64,000 nucleotides of DNA from Hydractinia symbiolongicarpus. Lineage: Eukaryota; Cnidaria; Hydrozoa; Anthoathecata; Hydractiniidae. Below the pieces are notes generated by a model. The model did no database searches, was not told the origin of the DNA, and worked only from the letters and a program-made list of their open reading frames with translations. A program made the translations under genes and the position numbers. This document shows positions 48,301-57,403 of the stretch, one piece after another (within the stretch, counting starts at the first letter, position 1; the number at the start of each line of letters is the position of its first letter). The stretch is from the NCBI RefSeq assembly GCF_029227915.1, contig NC_079875.1, positions 19,153,001 through 19,217,000 on the forward strand. Direction: 5' to 3'.

Positions 48301-50507
48301 CGTGTTTTTTCTAAGTCAGCCCTTTTCGGTTTAAGATTAAAATGGCGCATGGAGCCGTTGTCGATTATGTTTGTAAACAAAACTTTATTAAAGCAAGCCA
48401 AATTTGTGAAAAACATTTTGGTGTTACTTATTGGATTTATTAAAATATCACTGATTCGGTGTTGGTGCTGCATTGTATATGAAGAAAGGAAATAGCGGCA
48501 TAAAAAGGACTGTCGAAATAAAAACAACAACAGTCCTTTCTTTTAGAACATGTACGAAGCTAGCTAACAAGCTTTTTAATGTGCTTAGTACGTAGTATGT
48601 TTTGAAAAACCTATTGTAGACGTGTTGATATCAGTTAGCTTTACGCGTTTTGGCTTAGTATTGCTACATTTAACTATTTAGCTAGCTAAACATTTAAAGC
48701 AAAATTTGCAATTTTAGAGAGGATTAAAAATTTTGTGTTTTTAATCCTCAGTGAAATTTCTCCCAATACATGCAATCACAACATAATTGACGAATTTTTT
48801 CAAGGAAAGAGAATAGAATTAATGAAATTGGGGAAGGGGGGCTCTGAGAAGTAAATTTCATTAATACCTTAACCGCATTCATGCAGGGATGGGTAAAATC
48901 AACCTACCCGCAACTTATAAAGATGCTGTATGTTAAAAATTTGCTTATTCAAACTGAAATTTGGTGACTTTTCTTTTATGGGTATCCTGCAACAGAATTT
49001 TACAACAAAATTTTGGCAGAATTTTTTTATTGGCAGAGTAGCTTTCAGTGAGGGAGTGACAGATATGAAATTACGTTTTCTTGCTTTAAATATATAAGCA
49101 AATAGAAAACTGGGTTGCATTAATCAAACATGGCCCACCTTCTTATCTAGACCCTGTTTGACATATTTCAATCATGAGAATTGCTCGTAATGTTGTTTTT
49201 TTTGGCACATGTATCTTTGTCAAAATTGATATACTGTCATTTATATATCTCCCTGAAAACATCTAAATTCAGGAACTCAGAAACTATGATAATAATAAAC
49301 ATGTCATACCAAGTTTCATGTCTTTATTTCAATTTTATCTTTAGCAAAAATTATGGTTTCGAACAAGAATTATTTTTAAGACTAGTTTTCATTTTCCGCA
49401 GAACGGAACGGGCGGGAGCAGAACAGAACAGAAAATTTTCTACTTGTAATTTCCACTTAATATTAAGCTCATTTTTGTACACATCACAAAGAAAAAAGTT
49501 AAACTTAATTCTACTTTGCTCAGAACGAACAAGAGAATTTTCTGTTCATGTAATGTAAACATTTTAATTACACTTGCTCAGAAGCTTTTCTGTTCCTTTT
49601 CATTCCACTTCACAGAAAATTTTCTTAAAGTGGGAAATAGCCTTTAGCTTATATCCCTTTCAGTACATATATACATACTCATACTTGTTATGTAGCCAGA
49701 TTAAGGAGGTATTTTAAAATTAGTTCTCGTAAAAATTTAAAAGTACTTCAAAAATTAGTTCTTGCAAAAATTAATTCTCCTAAAATATACCCTAATGTTT
49801 ATTTTCTTTAACATAACAGAATGTCAACTCTTTATAATACCTGAAGCTGTCTACATATATCCAAAAATTAGTCTACTCTTCTTTTCACTTTTTCCCATAG
49901 AATTCAGAACGCCACAAAAATATTTTTTTTTCCATAAACTGAATTCGAAATCTAACAATAAACTATTTAAGTTAGCGAACAAAATTTTCATTCAGGAAGT
50001 ACCCAGCTAGTGAGCTAAACTATATTAAGGTACATTTATTTCCAGGAAATGGGTCACAAAGGAATAGAATTTACATGCAATGCGTTGTGGGAAAAAGTCA
50101 AGGATCGATTTTATCTAAGCGAAGACGAACGCAACATTCATGCTTATCGTTGCCCAGGTAAGTTTGTAGGTTTAGCTGCTTTTTAAACGCGGATGGAGAG
50201 AAGCTAACAATATGATGGAATAAATGATGTGTGTACTTTCTTAGACAACTATCACTACTACCTGAACGTGGAAAGATGTTCTGGAATTGGAAATAATCCT
50301 CTCATGTTTGCCATCGATCGCAACTGCACCCACGTGTACACCTTTCGTGAAAACACTGGCAGATGGACCGTCGAAAAGCTGGTTTGTTGGGATCCAAAAT
50401 GTAACATACAATGCTCATTCACCGATGGGAGAGATGACTCAAATTGTAGCAAATTAAATTACAGTAAAAACTGCACGTTAATTCTTCCACGTAGGTTGAA
50501 ATATTGA
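36346..50507 (+). CDS. Uncharacterised single-pass membrane protein, 13 exons
   Basis: I do not recognise the family. Thirteen exons with compatible phases: 36346-36445, 37126-37361, 38120-38350, 38948-39140, 45406-45459, 45556-45669, 45860-46015, 46545-46688, 46872-47071, 47321-47450, 47573-47733, 50046-50157 and 50245-50507, total 2094 bases or 697 residues. The first about 110 residues are acidic, like an activation or disordered region. A region with alternating hydrophobics (exons 3-4) and a domain with GFFSDKLGKTVIEKLTG and VCMLGLVDVNAMGSI (exons 8-9) follow. One hydrophobic helix (about 521-545, VLVVILLALFLVLFW) precedes a C-terminal tail of about 150 residues with ten cysteines and four N-glycosylation sequons (for example NCTH, NCTL). 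That suggests an N-in, C-out topology. No signal peptide. A membrane-anchored regulator is one possibility. Confidence 0.75.
36840..36935. repeat. Three tandem copies, unit about 30 bp, in intron 1
   Basis: CCCACATTGATA(A/G)CG(G/A)TGTTT recurs three times with CACAG(A/G) spacers, inside the first intron of the membrane-protein gene. Confidence 0.75.
37470..37790 (+). mobile_element. tRNA-derived SINE in intron 2
   Basis: The 5' part (GGCGGCCTTGTTGTAGAACG, then GATCTTGAGTATGAACCCCGG) has the spacing of tRNA A and B boxes, here degenerate. A tRNA-unrelated body follows (AAGGATCCTCCTTCGCAGGA), and the 3' tail is a run of AATAATAATA (about 37760-37780). About 320 bp. It would have been moved by LINE machinery. 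Confidence 0.6.
37978..38108 (+). repeat. Tandem repeat next to the exon 3 splice acceptor
   Basis: About five copies of a TTTTTGACGGTATTCATTCA-type unit, about 25-30 bases each. They end 10 bases before the splice acceptor of exon 3 (38118-38119), so the polypyrimidine tract lies at the array's edge. Confidence 0.85.
39324..39920 (+). repeat. Satellite, 15-bp unit, about 40 copies, in intron 4
   Basis: The unit is AACCACTATATAAGC, with single-base variants. Because 15 is a multiple of three it is open in several frames (SNHYI repeats on +, VVAYI repeats on -), which is not evidence of coding. Every unit contains the TATA-box-like word TATATAAG or a close variant. Confidence 0.95.
40883..41042. 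mobile_element. 160-bp MITE inside the Harbinger transposase
   Basis: The ends are imperfect inverted repeats: CACTCAATCATAGTGCC and the complement CATGGAATCACAGTCCC. TA lies at both sides. The interior has a GC-rich hairpin made of TGCGCGCGCAGAAAT and its inverted copy, separated by about 40 bases. It disrupts the transposase reading frame. The exact target duplication is uncertain by two to three bases. Confidence 0.75.
41673..41890 (+). repeat. 109-bp tandem duplication within the transposase gene
   Basis: The segment from ACAAATTGATACTG to CCGCCAGGATTT occurs twice in a row with no visible difference, so it is recent. The unit is not a multiple of three and creates a stop. Confidence 0.95.
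42709..42958 (+). repeat. Subterminal array, 30-bp unit, left arm
   Basis: Eight or so units of the type GCGCTAAATTATTCGATGCG followed by CTGAATTCAT (or CTGTTTGCAT). Mirrored by an inverted array in the right arm (about 43990-44180). The long ORFs seen across it are by-products of a unit divisible by three. Confidence 0.9.
42998..43440 (+). pseudogene. Helix-turn-helix protein fragment (integrase-associated type)
   Basis: Frames read LLEKSGLKHLILKFSEENIT, a stop region at an inverted repeat (43095-43133), then GVTDNGVIMNLRVKF. They continue with IPEEVLQNLLDNGCLISEIS, a TAA, and VSEKTIYRRIEEYGLKKHNF. The latter is a helix-turn-helix like those that precede an rve integrase core in a group of proteins I remember from cnidarians and fish. 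No integrase catalytic residues are present. It is the only coding trace in the 42536-44398 element. Truncated and dead. Confidence 0.5.
43095..43133. repeat. Perfect hairpin, 17-bp stem
   Basis: ATGCTTTAGAGAAAACT (43095-43111) pairs exactly with its inverted copy at 43117-43133, loop TTGGT. It falls exactly where the ORF of the nested element breaks, as if a template-switch event inverted a few bases. Confidence 0.85.
43990..44335 (-). repeat. Subterminal arrays of the right arm
   Basis: Inverted counterpart of the left arm. The 30-bp units (AATTTAGCGCATGAATTCAG) are followed by 15-20-bp units (CGCATAATCGAATGAATT). Confidence 0.9.
45471..45545 (+). repeat. (ATTC)n simple repeat in intron 5
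   Basis: Runs of attcattcattc with substitutions, between exons 5 and 6 of the membrane-protein gene. Confidence 0.9.
47734..50045 (+). other. Intron 11 of the membrane-protein gene
   Basis: A 2.3-kb intron with no gene. It contains CCGGGCGGTTATTGG near 47910 and an inverted TAACGCCC near 47813, and again GTGCGGTTAATGG near 48145, perhaps an old MITE. A short hairpin (GGATTAAAAA...TTTTTAATCC) lies near 48720-48750. Confidence 0.6.
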
Positions 50508-51538
50508 CATGTTTAACTAACCTGGCTGAGTCTGCTTTGGATTTTTGCGCCTGGCACTGTAATGCAGATCAAGTAATGTCGTTGCATAAAAATAGAGTGG
50601 TCTGACTTTTAAATATTTTGAAGTTGAATAGATGTTCGGGATAAAACATACAGGACAAGGTGCTCACTGTCCTAAAATTCTACCATAAATGTTTAAGGAG
50701 ATTTCTGTACTTTGGAATTTTTTTTATCTATAATAGTTTTTTTGTGCAAATTTACTTTCATGGACTTGTGGATAAGCAAATTTTTGAAGAACCCGCAAAA
50801 CCGCAAATTTTTCTGCCGATAAAGTGATTGATTTCACTTGCTCATGTGGAGGCAATCTTGCAATCTTCCTAAAAATAAACTGAGTGGCCACCCTGGTAAA
50901 AAAATATTATTGTAAGTACAAAACTTGGCTGGTACCAAGTACAAATAAGAAAAAACTTACTCTTGAATTGGGAACGAGTTTTTTCTTGAGATTAAAAAAA
51001 CAAACAGAAATAACCAGTTTTTGAATCAAAACTGGTTATTAAAAGACGAAAATAAAAACAAAAACAAATTCTTTTTCGTTTGTAGTTTATTCTCTTGAGA
51101 CGAATAATATGTACATGTTTTTATTTTTAACAGCTCGTCTGAAGATACATATTTTTTAATAATAATTTTGTTCTGTTGTAAGTCTTTTTGTTTTGTGTAG
51201 TTGCTTGTGATGCTATGAGAGAATATAAAATGTATGTTCTAGCGCAGTCGCGTGCGTGCAATGCATTGACGTCACAGCAAATCCAGTACCAACGAGCATC
51301 CTGCGGTACCATGCCATGCTTAGCCATGGCTATTTCCTATCATACAGCAATGAGTAAAGGGAATTCCCTAATAAGTAATGACGTCATAAAATGCAGCAAA
51401 TGAGTCCAAAATTCTAGCGCAGGTGGAATTCCCTGGTATTCATAAAAAATGAACGCATGCGCTGTAAAGACTAAACTGCGTTAGTATTTTTAACCGCTAT
51501 GAAATCTTCCGACAATGTTAAAATCCATACAATAAAGA
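50508..51538. other. Intergenic DNA between the membrane-protein gene and the virus-like element
   Basis: No gene. It contains a perfect hairpin at 51009-51040 (13-bp stem AATAACCAGTTTT, six-base loop TGAATC). No clear terminal repeat of the following element is found, so its left boundary lies somewhere in about 51400-51539. Confidence 0.55.
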
Positions 51539-52305
51539 ATGAACACACATACTGTGAAACAATTACGTGATATTGCAAAAGGTCGTGGACTTACGGGGTA
51601 TTATAGGCTACGCAAGGCTGAATTGGTTGCCCTATTGGGGAATATATCACAGAAACCTGTCAGACCTATAACATCGGAGGATATGGACCTCTTTGAGAGA
51701 CAGGAGATGGCCAAGACCCGTCCAACTATCGGGGTAAAATCAGGGAATGGTACAACTGGGTATTGCCTCCATCCAAGATGAATGTATTCGAGAAACAAGA
51801 ACTGTCGAAAAATCGTTCCGTTGTAAGAGATAAAATACAGGGGTGGTATAATTGGCTTGTAGACGCTTTTCCAAAACCTATAAGAGAGGGGGTCAAGAGT
51901 ACCTATGCAGCCTTTAAACGTAGGGTGATGGGGTTCTATAACGGGACAGCCAACACAAGGCCTACACTCCATGATGAGGTAGAAAAAGAGGCCAAGGAAG
52001 ACTATCTATATGAACGGCCGGGGAAAGATCTTACACCACAGGAACATAAGCATGCTCATAATAGGACGTATCGAAGTTTCCGAATTCCTGGCATAGGAGG
52101 GGCCGACGTTGACGGGTATATAGGGATGGTAAGACCCAACGTGAAAACCTTAGTTAAGGGGCAGGTAGAAGATATGGGGTCGGAGAAGGTACGGATATTC
52201 CTATGGTTATGTGGAAGAAGAAGAAGACGAACCTGGAGGAGGCCGGCGATGAGGAGTATATTGGGGTAGAGAAGGTTTTCACCACCAACATGAGATTTTC
52301 ACAAA
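51539..52305 (+). pseudogene. SAP-domain protein of the element (polymerase-linked)
   Basis: ATG 51539 begins TVKQLRDIAKGRGLTGYYRL and then KAELVALL, a SAP-type DNA-binding helix pair. An internally repeated segment follows: DLFERQEMAKTRP and VFEKQELSKNRS, each followed by (in part) an EWYNW/GWYNW pattern. A frame change occurs near 51770. A basic-amphipathic stretch (KPIREGVKSTYAAFKRRVMG) leads to SFRIPGIGGADVDGYI, and the frame is lost near 52190 in an acidic region. In related elements I recall, this protein precedes or is joined to the polymerase N-terminus. Its role may be binding of termini or the terminal-protein function; this is inference. Confidence 0.6.
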
Positions 52306-54998
52306 TTGAGGCTAACAAGGGGTTCATCATATATACAAGCACCCAAGTGGATAGCCTCCAAGAAGGCCATTATTAACCCAAAAAATGATGATGAGGAGTG
52401 TTTTAAGTGGGGCAACATTGCTGGTCTACTAAGAGATCCACAAAGAATCACCAAGCTGAGACATTACGTAGACCACTACAATTGGCAGGGTATAGAGTTC
52501 CCTACAAGCATCAAGAGTATATACAAATTCGAGGATAATAACAAGGACATTGCGGTAAACGTCTTGTATGTGACGGGAAAGAAGATCAATATCCTGAGGC
52601 GATCACATCATACCGGGCGTAGCAAGCAGGTAAATCTACTGTATATCACTGATGACAAGAAGAACCACTACACAGCCATCAAATCCCTATCGCGACTCCT
52701 GGGTATTGAGACCTCAAAAAATACGGCAAAAATGCATTTCTTCCTGAATTGTTTGCAGGCGTTTCCCACAATTGAATCGAGAGATAAGCACCATGGCTAC
52801 TGCAAGGACCACGACGCAGTCAAGATCACAATGACAACGGAGGCCGAAAAATGGCTATACTATAGGGATGGCCAACAGCAATTCAAAGTACCCTTTGCTA
52901 TCTATGCAGACTTCGAGAGTCTACTAATCCCGGTAGACGATACAAGAGGCAAAAAGACCAAAAAGCTGAGTAAGCGCATACCGTCCGGCTGGTGTACATA
53001 TAGTACCTTTGCCTACGGAGACGTACCAGATCCTCTAAAAGTATACAGGGGAGAGGCCTGTGTAACCCTCTTTGTCAACCACCTAGAGGATGAGGTAAAG
53101 AGGTTATATAATACCTACCCGCAGAAAGACATGCTGCCCCTAACATAGGCAGAACAAAGGCGTCATGCCATATATGTTTGAACCCCTTCGATGACAGCAA
53201 GAATAACCGTAAAGTCAGGGACCATTGTCACTATACCGGGAGTATAGGGGTGTGGCGCATAACAGCTGTAACTTAACCCGGCCACATCCCTGTCATCTTC
53301 CATAATTTAAGTGGGTATGATGCTCACCTGCTTATCCGGGAACTGGGTGAAAAATATAATAGTCAGGACATTGGATGCATAGCGGAGAACACGGAGAAAT
53401 ATATAAGCTTCAGCATTAAAATTAAGGTACCCCTTGGGGCATGGTGATGGCGAGACATACAAGACCATAGAGATACGGTTTATCGATAGTTGTCGATTCA
53501 TGGCCTCAAGCCTGGATAAGTTGGAAAGCAACCTCATTGGAACAAACACCGCAGGTATGAAATGTCAACAGTGTGCAGATACCTGTCTTGAATTCCAGAG
53601 CATATACGCCGGGTACATGGCAAAGTTTTGGTGCAAAAATTGCGACTCGAGTACCACCAAGCAGCTTAATCGAGACCAGGTAAGGGCAAATGTACCGTCC
53701 ATGGCAAATTCATCGACAAGGATGATACCCTCAGGCTGATGCTGAGAAAAGGCGTGTACCCCAATGAATACATGGATAGATGGCAGCGATTCGAGGAGCT
53801 GGAACGACCTCCCAAGGAGGCATTCTACAGCAAGCTAAATATGAAGGGTATCAACGACAGGGACTATACCTATGCGAAAGAGGTATGTCTTTACCCCGCA
53901 GGGTGATAATGTTACCATGAGAGACTATCACGATGTCTACCTAACAATAGACGTACTGCTGTTGGCCGACATATTTGAAACGTTTCGAGGCGTCTGCTTA
54001 GACAACTACAGCCTTGATCCCGCCCATTTCTACTCCGCACCCGGCTTAGCATGGAAGACTGCACTGAAATTTACAGGTATAAGGTTAGACCTTCTCACCG
54101 ATCCTGACATGCTCCTGATGTTCGAGAAGGGTATAAGAGAAGGTATAACCCAGGTCGTACACCGATATGCGAGAGCAAATAACAAGTACATGCGAGACCA
54201 GTATAACCAGGATGAGGAGTCCTTCTACCTGCAGTATCTGGATGCGAACAATCTATACGGATAAGCGATGCGTCAAGACCTACCAACAGATGGCTTTAAA
54301 TGGGTATCGAACGTCGAGGCATTCACCGAAAGGCGGATTGGGAAGTTTGTTGAAGGGAACAAGTATGGGTACATTTTAGAGGTAGATATCGATTACCCAA
54401 AGGAGCTACACGACAAGCATAATGAGCTGCCGTTCCTGCCCGAACGCATGATGGTTCATAGGGTAGAGAAACTTGTATCAAATTTGAAACACAAGCGTAG
54501 ATATGTGGTGCATATCAGAGCCCTTTACGAGGCAATAAAACATGGGCTTGAATTGAGGAAGGTGTGCAGGGTGATTCGATTCACAAGTGCCAATAATCCT
54601 GATGATGGAAGGCCCCTTCCTATAGGGAAAAACAAGAAGGTGGTGGGCTTGATGAAGGATGAGCTGGGTGGCAAAATTATGACCGAGTTCGTCACCCTGA
54701 GGTCAAAACTCTATGCGTACAAGAGCCTCACCAAAGAGGGAGGTGATCGAAAAGCCAAAGGCGTGAAGAGATGCGTCACTAAAAAATCCATCACTTTCGA
54801 TGATTACCAGCGATGTCTGGAAGAGGGCGTTGACATCCACAAGAGCCAAGTGGTTATTCAAAACAAGGGCCATAAGATATATACCCAAGAGGTGAACAAG
54901 TTGGCACTCAACAGGGCAGATGACAAGCGGATCGTACAACCGGACCAGTTTACAACGCTTGCCAGAGTCCATTACCGCCTAGTGTCTGCAAGGAAATA
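52306..54998 (+). pseudogene. Protein-primed family B DNA polymerase, deleted palm
   Basis: Replicative DNA polymerase of the DPOL_2 (protein-primed) type. The N-terminal region has LTRGSSYIQAPKWI, then DEECFKWGNIAGL. The Exo I block is IYADFESL (about 52905). A TAG stop lies at 53146, where copy 2 reads GAG. The HCHYTG zinc-like block and Exo II FHNLSGYDAHL follow (about 53230-53330, other frames). DVYLTIDVLLLADIFETFR and LDANNLYG with a TAA (54262) come next. The text then passes from RVIRF (about 54580) straight into PLPIGKNKKVVGLMKDELGG. The segment that normally holds the KxxxNSxYG and YxDTDS palm motifs is absent, so no polymerase activity is possible. At least four frame breaks. Confidence 0.85.
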
Positions 54999-55031
54999 AA
55001 TGGACGTGTGATCTTCCAAAAGCTGTCCAAA

Positions 55032-55059
55032 GTTTTGTAAAGGTAGTACTTTACAAAAC
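55032..55059 (+). terminator. Intergenic hairpin after the polymerase gene
   Basis: Perfect 11-bp stem GTTTTGTAAAG / CTTTACAAAAC with the six-base loop GTAGTA, 34 bases after the polymerase stop codon and 10 bases before the next ATG. An AATAAA lies over the polymerase stop (about 54996-55001). A transcript-end role is inference. Confidence 0.55.
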
Positions 55060-55068
55060 AAAAACAAT

Positions 55069-55577
55069 ATGGAGGAGGGTAAAAAATGCACACAATGTAA
55101 GCAAACCCTACTACTATGCAACTTCAAGGTGATCCAACGTAACGGACAACGAACAAGGCAATGCATCAAATGCCGCGATATTAATAATTCATCAAGGGAA
55201 CGTGGCAAATGCCCGCATAAGAAACATAGACAATTTTGCCTCATATGCGATCACCCTGCTTATCGGTATAACCTCATTCTAGTTAGGATTCATCATGCCT
55301 TAAATTGCGATACGGAGATTGCCTCCACGGAATATATGGGGTGCGATATTGTAACATTCATGAGGCACATCCAGGTCCAATTTAGGGGTGGGATGAATTG
55401 GGGGAATAGGGGGCAGTGGTAGTTTGATCACAAGGTGCCGCTAAAGTATGGGGATAACGGGGTATATCCTAACGAGTAAGAAAAATTGAAAAGACTGCAC
55501 CACACCAACATGCAGCCCATGTGGGTTTCAGATAACCAAACGAAGGGCCGAATATAGAACGAATATATCTCCGAGTA
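55069..55577 (+). pseudogene. Zinc-ribbon HNH endonuclease
   Basis: ATG 55069 begins with a zinc ribbon (CTQCKQTLLLCNFKV, then CIKCRDI), followed by a Cys/His-rich block (CPHKKHRQFCLICDH). The frame MRHIQVQFRGGMNW leads to an HNH core. It has FDHKVPL directly after a TAG (55420), then, after a TAA (55478), HHTNMQPMWVSDNQTKGR. HNH enzymes of this type nick or cut DNA and are common in viral and mobile genomes, often as homing nucleases. Two in-frame stops make it a pseudogene, although the frame is otherwise unbroken, so recoding cannot be excluded. Confidence 0.75.
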
Positions 55578-55618
55578 GAATGTAGCCTAGCGCAGTTGAT
55601 CAAACACACTTGCTGTAA

Positions 55619-56147
55619 ATGGAGGCATGCTTATATATCGCTATACTCCTACCTTATGCTCTGATCGCATTTTGCTTCCTCAGATATAGACGTATAATAA
55701 AGATGTCGTCCGATATCGCACAAGTATTCGACCCAGCCACCTCATCAGAATATGAAAATATTGAAAAGCCTATTGATAAACGCCAATTTTTAAAGGAAGC
55801 CCTACGTAAGGGTAAGGGTCAACTTTTACCAAGGAAGTGTACAGAGGGCTTTGTTGACAATGCTCCTGATGAGGCCATCGACAAAGTCCATACCGATTAC
55901 GTACAACGTGAGCTTCAGGAAAAAGGGGAGAAGACGGCCAGGGCACAGCGTGAAGGAGCTGCGAAAGGATCTTGAAGAAGGCCCTATAACTCTGCGACTG
56001 CATGACGGATTTAGGTATCCTCGTATATTGCACTATTGGGAGGTGTTTAGCCCCACTGCTTGTAGCAGGACACACGGCCCGGCATATGAGCAAAAGGAAA
56101 CAGGATGCGGAGGAGGCCAAAGATAACAAAGATGAGCAGCGCGTGTA
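55619..56147 (+). pseudogene. Small membrane protein of the element
   Basis: An upstream ATG (55619) gives a hydrophobic helix (ILLPYALIAFCFL); an internal ATG (55703) begins MSSDIAQVFDPATS. The middle is charged (KEALRKGKGQLLPRKC). The frame changes near 55975, and the C-terminal part in the next frame has a hydrophobic segment (LGILVYCTIGRCLAPLLVAG) followed by a Lys/Glu-rich tail to the stop at 56147. The family is not named, but a similar small protein sits near the ATPase in related elements as I remember them. Possibly a virion or membrane component. Frameshifted. Confidence 0.45.
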
Positions 56148-56202
56148 GCATTATCATCAATCAACAGCAACCCGAGAACATCCTTGATGTAAAAAAGAAG
56201 TA

Positions 56203-56234
56203 ATTTGTTATAAGTTTTAGGACTTATAACAAAT
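56203..56234 (+). terminator. Intergenic hairpin before the 56233 gene
   Basis: Perfect 13-bp stem ATTTGTTATAAGT / ACTTATAACAAAT with the six-base loop TTTAGG. The 3' arm ends in the AT of the start codon at 56233. It lies 55 bases after the stop at 56147. Confidence 0.6.
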
Positions 56235-56604
56235 GAGTAAAGAGGAACAAAAGCAAAACGAGAGAGTTATAACAAAACCACCGAAGAATGAGGGTCGTGT
56301 TGCTGCAGGTAAGAGGCTTGCGGAATGGAACCGGAAGAACAAAGCTAACCAGCAGAAGAACATGGGCAAAAGTACCTCACAGGATGATCAAGAACCTGCC
56401 GCAACCCTTGGCAAGTCGATGGACAGTGCCTACATCTATGGGGTCGGAGCGATAGCCGTGATTGCTGTAGGGGTAGGCGTCTGGTATATATTTGTCGGGG
56501 GTAAAAACAAACCTCAAACCCCGTACCGGAGCCTCAGCAGGGGAAACAAGGCAAAACCCAACCAAATATCGATATTTTCAAAATGCGGTAATAATGATAA
56601 ATGA
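56233..56604 (+). CDS. Lysine-rich single-TM protein of the element
   Basis: 123 residues, intact. The N-terminal half is basic and contains KNEGRVAAGKRLAEWNRKNK, a motif I associate with small proteins of cnidarian Polinton-like elements. One TM helix follows (YGVGAIAVIAVGVGVWYIFV, about residues 78-97), then a short basic tail. Its stop codon overlaps the next start (ATGA), which is typical of compact viral genomes. It could be a membrane or capsid-associated protein; function not known. Confidence 0.55.
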   Translation: MSKEEQKQNERVITKPPKNEGRVAAGKRLAEWNRKNKANQQKNMGKSTSQDDQEPAATLGKSMDSAYIYGVGAIAVIAVGVGVWYIFVGGKNKPQTPYRSLSRGNKAKPNQISIFSKCGNNDK

Positions 56605-56849
56605 GTGCAAGCAACGTAACACCGAAGGAAAAGGAAATTTTGGATATGTTGTACGAGACGGTCGTGGACCTTGGTTTCACCTTTGTCTATGCCATGGCGG
56701 GTATTTTGGGCATAACAAGGCCCTCTACAAAAATGGACACCGAAGACGTCCTCAAAATGGTTGCGTACTTCGCGGCAGGGAGGGCAAGTTGTGAAATGGC
56801 CGTATCCAAAGGATGGTTGCCGGCAAGTATCGTGCCGAAGCCTAAATAG
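56601..56849 (+). CDS. Small hydrophobic protein of the element
   Basis: 82 residues, intact. The start overlaps the upstream stop by four bases (ATGA). A hydrophobic segment (LGFTFVYAMAGILGI, about residues 24-38) is followed by KMDTEDVLKMVAYFAAGRAS and a second weakly hydrophobic stretch. It is likely a one- or two-helix membrane protein. I know no function; context suggests a virion or membrane role. Confidence 0.5.
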   Translation: MSASNVTPKEKEILDMLYETVVDLGFTFVYAMAGILGITRPSTKMDTEDVLKMVAYFAAGRASCEMAVSKGWLPASIVPKPK

Positions 56850-56902
56850 AGTGGACAAACATGAGTTATGGAAGGAGTCAAGTGCTGAAGACGTAATACT
56901 AA

Positions 56903-57397
56903 ATGAATATTCGATGTTGTAGAAGGTGCAAAAATCTATTACCACTACACAAGTTTAAAATTAGGGGCAATACTTTAACTAAAAGTTGCATGGCCTGCCT
57001 GGCTAAAGCGAAGGAAAGGCGAGCTGTTAAAAACGACATTGAGGATGTTGAAATAGACCCCCTTGCTATTGATAGGGAAATTAGAGATGTTCAACAAAAT
57101 GAGAAATACCTCATTCTCTATGATCTGCTGACGTACAACATTATACCCCGGTACGCCGAACTTATCGAGGATGGCCCCGAGAAGGCAAGGCTTGTCGAGA
57201 GGTATCGCAAGGCATTAAAATGTCTACGGGGAAATTTAATATACACCCCACCACCCCTCGAATACCAGGCTCGAAATACCAAGCTCTGCCCCGCCTGTCG
57301 AGGGTCCTTGGAAAACAAGCATAGGGGTGTATGGATTTGTGGGGCATATGCGGCAATATACCCCAAAATTCACGACAGGAAGTGGTCGAATTATTGA
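56903..57397 (+). CDS. Zinc-ribbon protein of the element
   Basis: 164 residues, intact. The N-terminus has CCRRCKNLLPLHKFK, then CMACLAKAKER, a CxxC...CxxC zinc ribbon resembling that of the HNH gene upstream. The middle is helical and charged. The C-terminus has LCPACRGSLENKHRGVWICG, a second Cys cluster. No catalytic motif was found. It ends six bases before the ATPase start, with an AATAAA in the junction (57397-57403). It may be a nucleic-acid-binding regulator. Confidence 0.55.
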   Translation: MNIRCCRRCKNLLPLHKFKIRGNTLTKSCMACLAKAKERRAVKNDIEDVEIDPLAIDREIRDVQQNEKYLILYDLLTYNIIPRYAELIEDGPEKARLVERYRKALKCLRGNLIYTPPPLEYQARNTKLCPACRGSLENKHRGVWICGAYAAIYPKIHDRKWSNY

Positions 57398-57403
57398 AAT
57401 AAA

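Noticed and set aside
49181-49558. 125-residue ORF inside intron 11
   Set aside because: AT-rich chance frame; no domain and the splice model passes over it.
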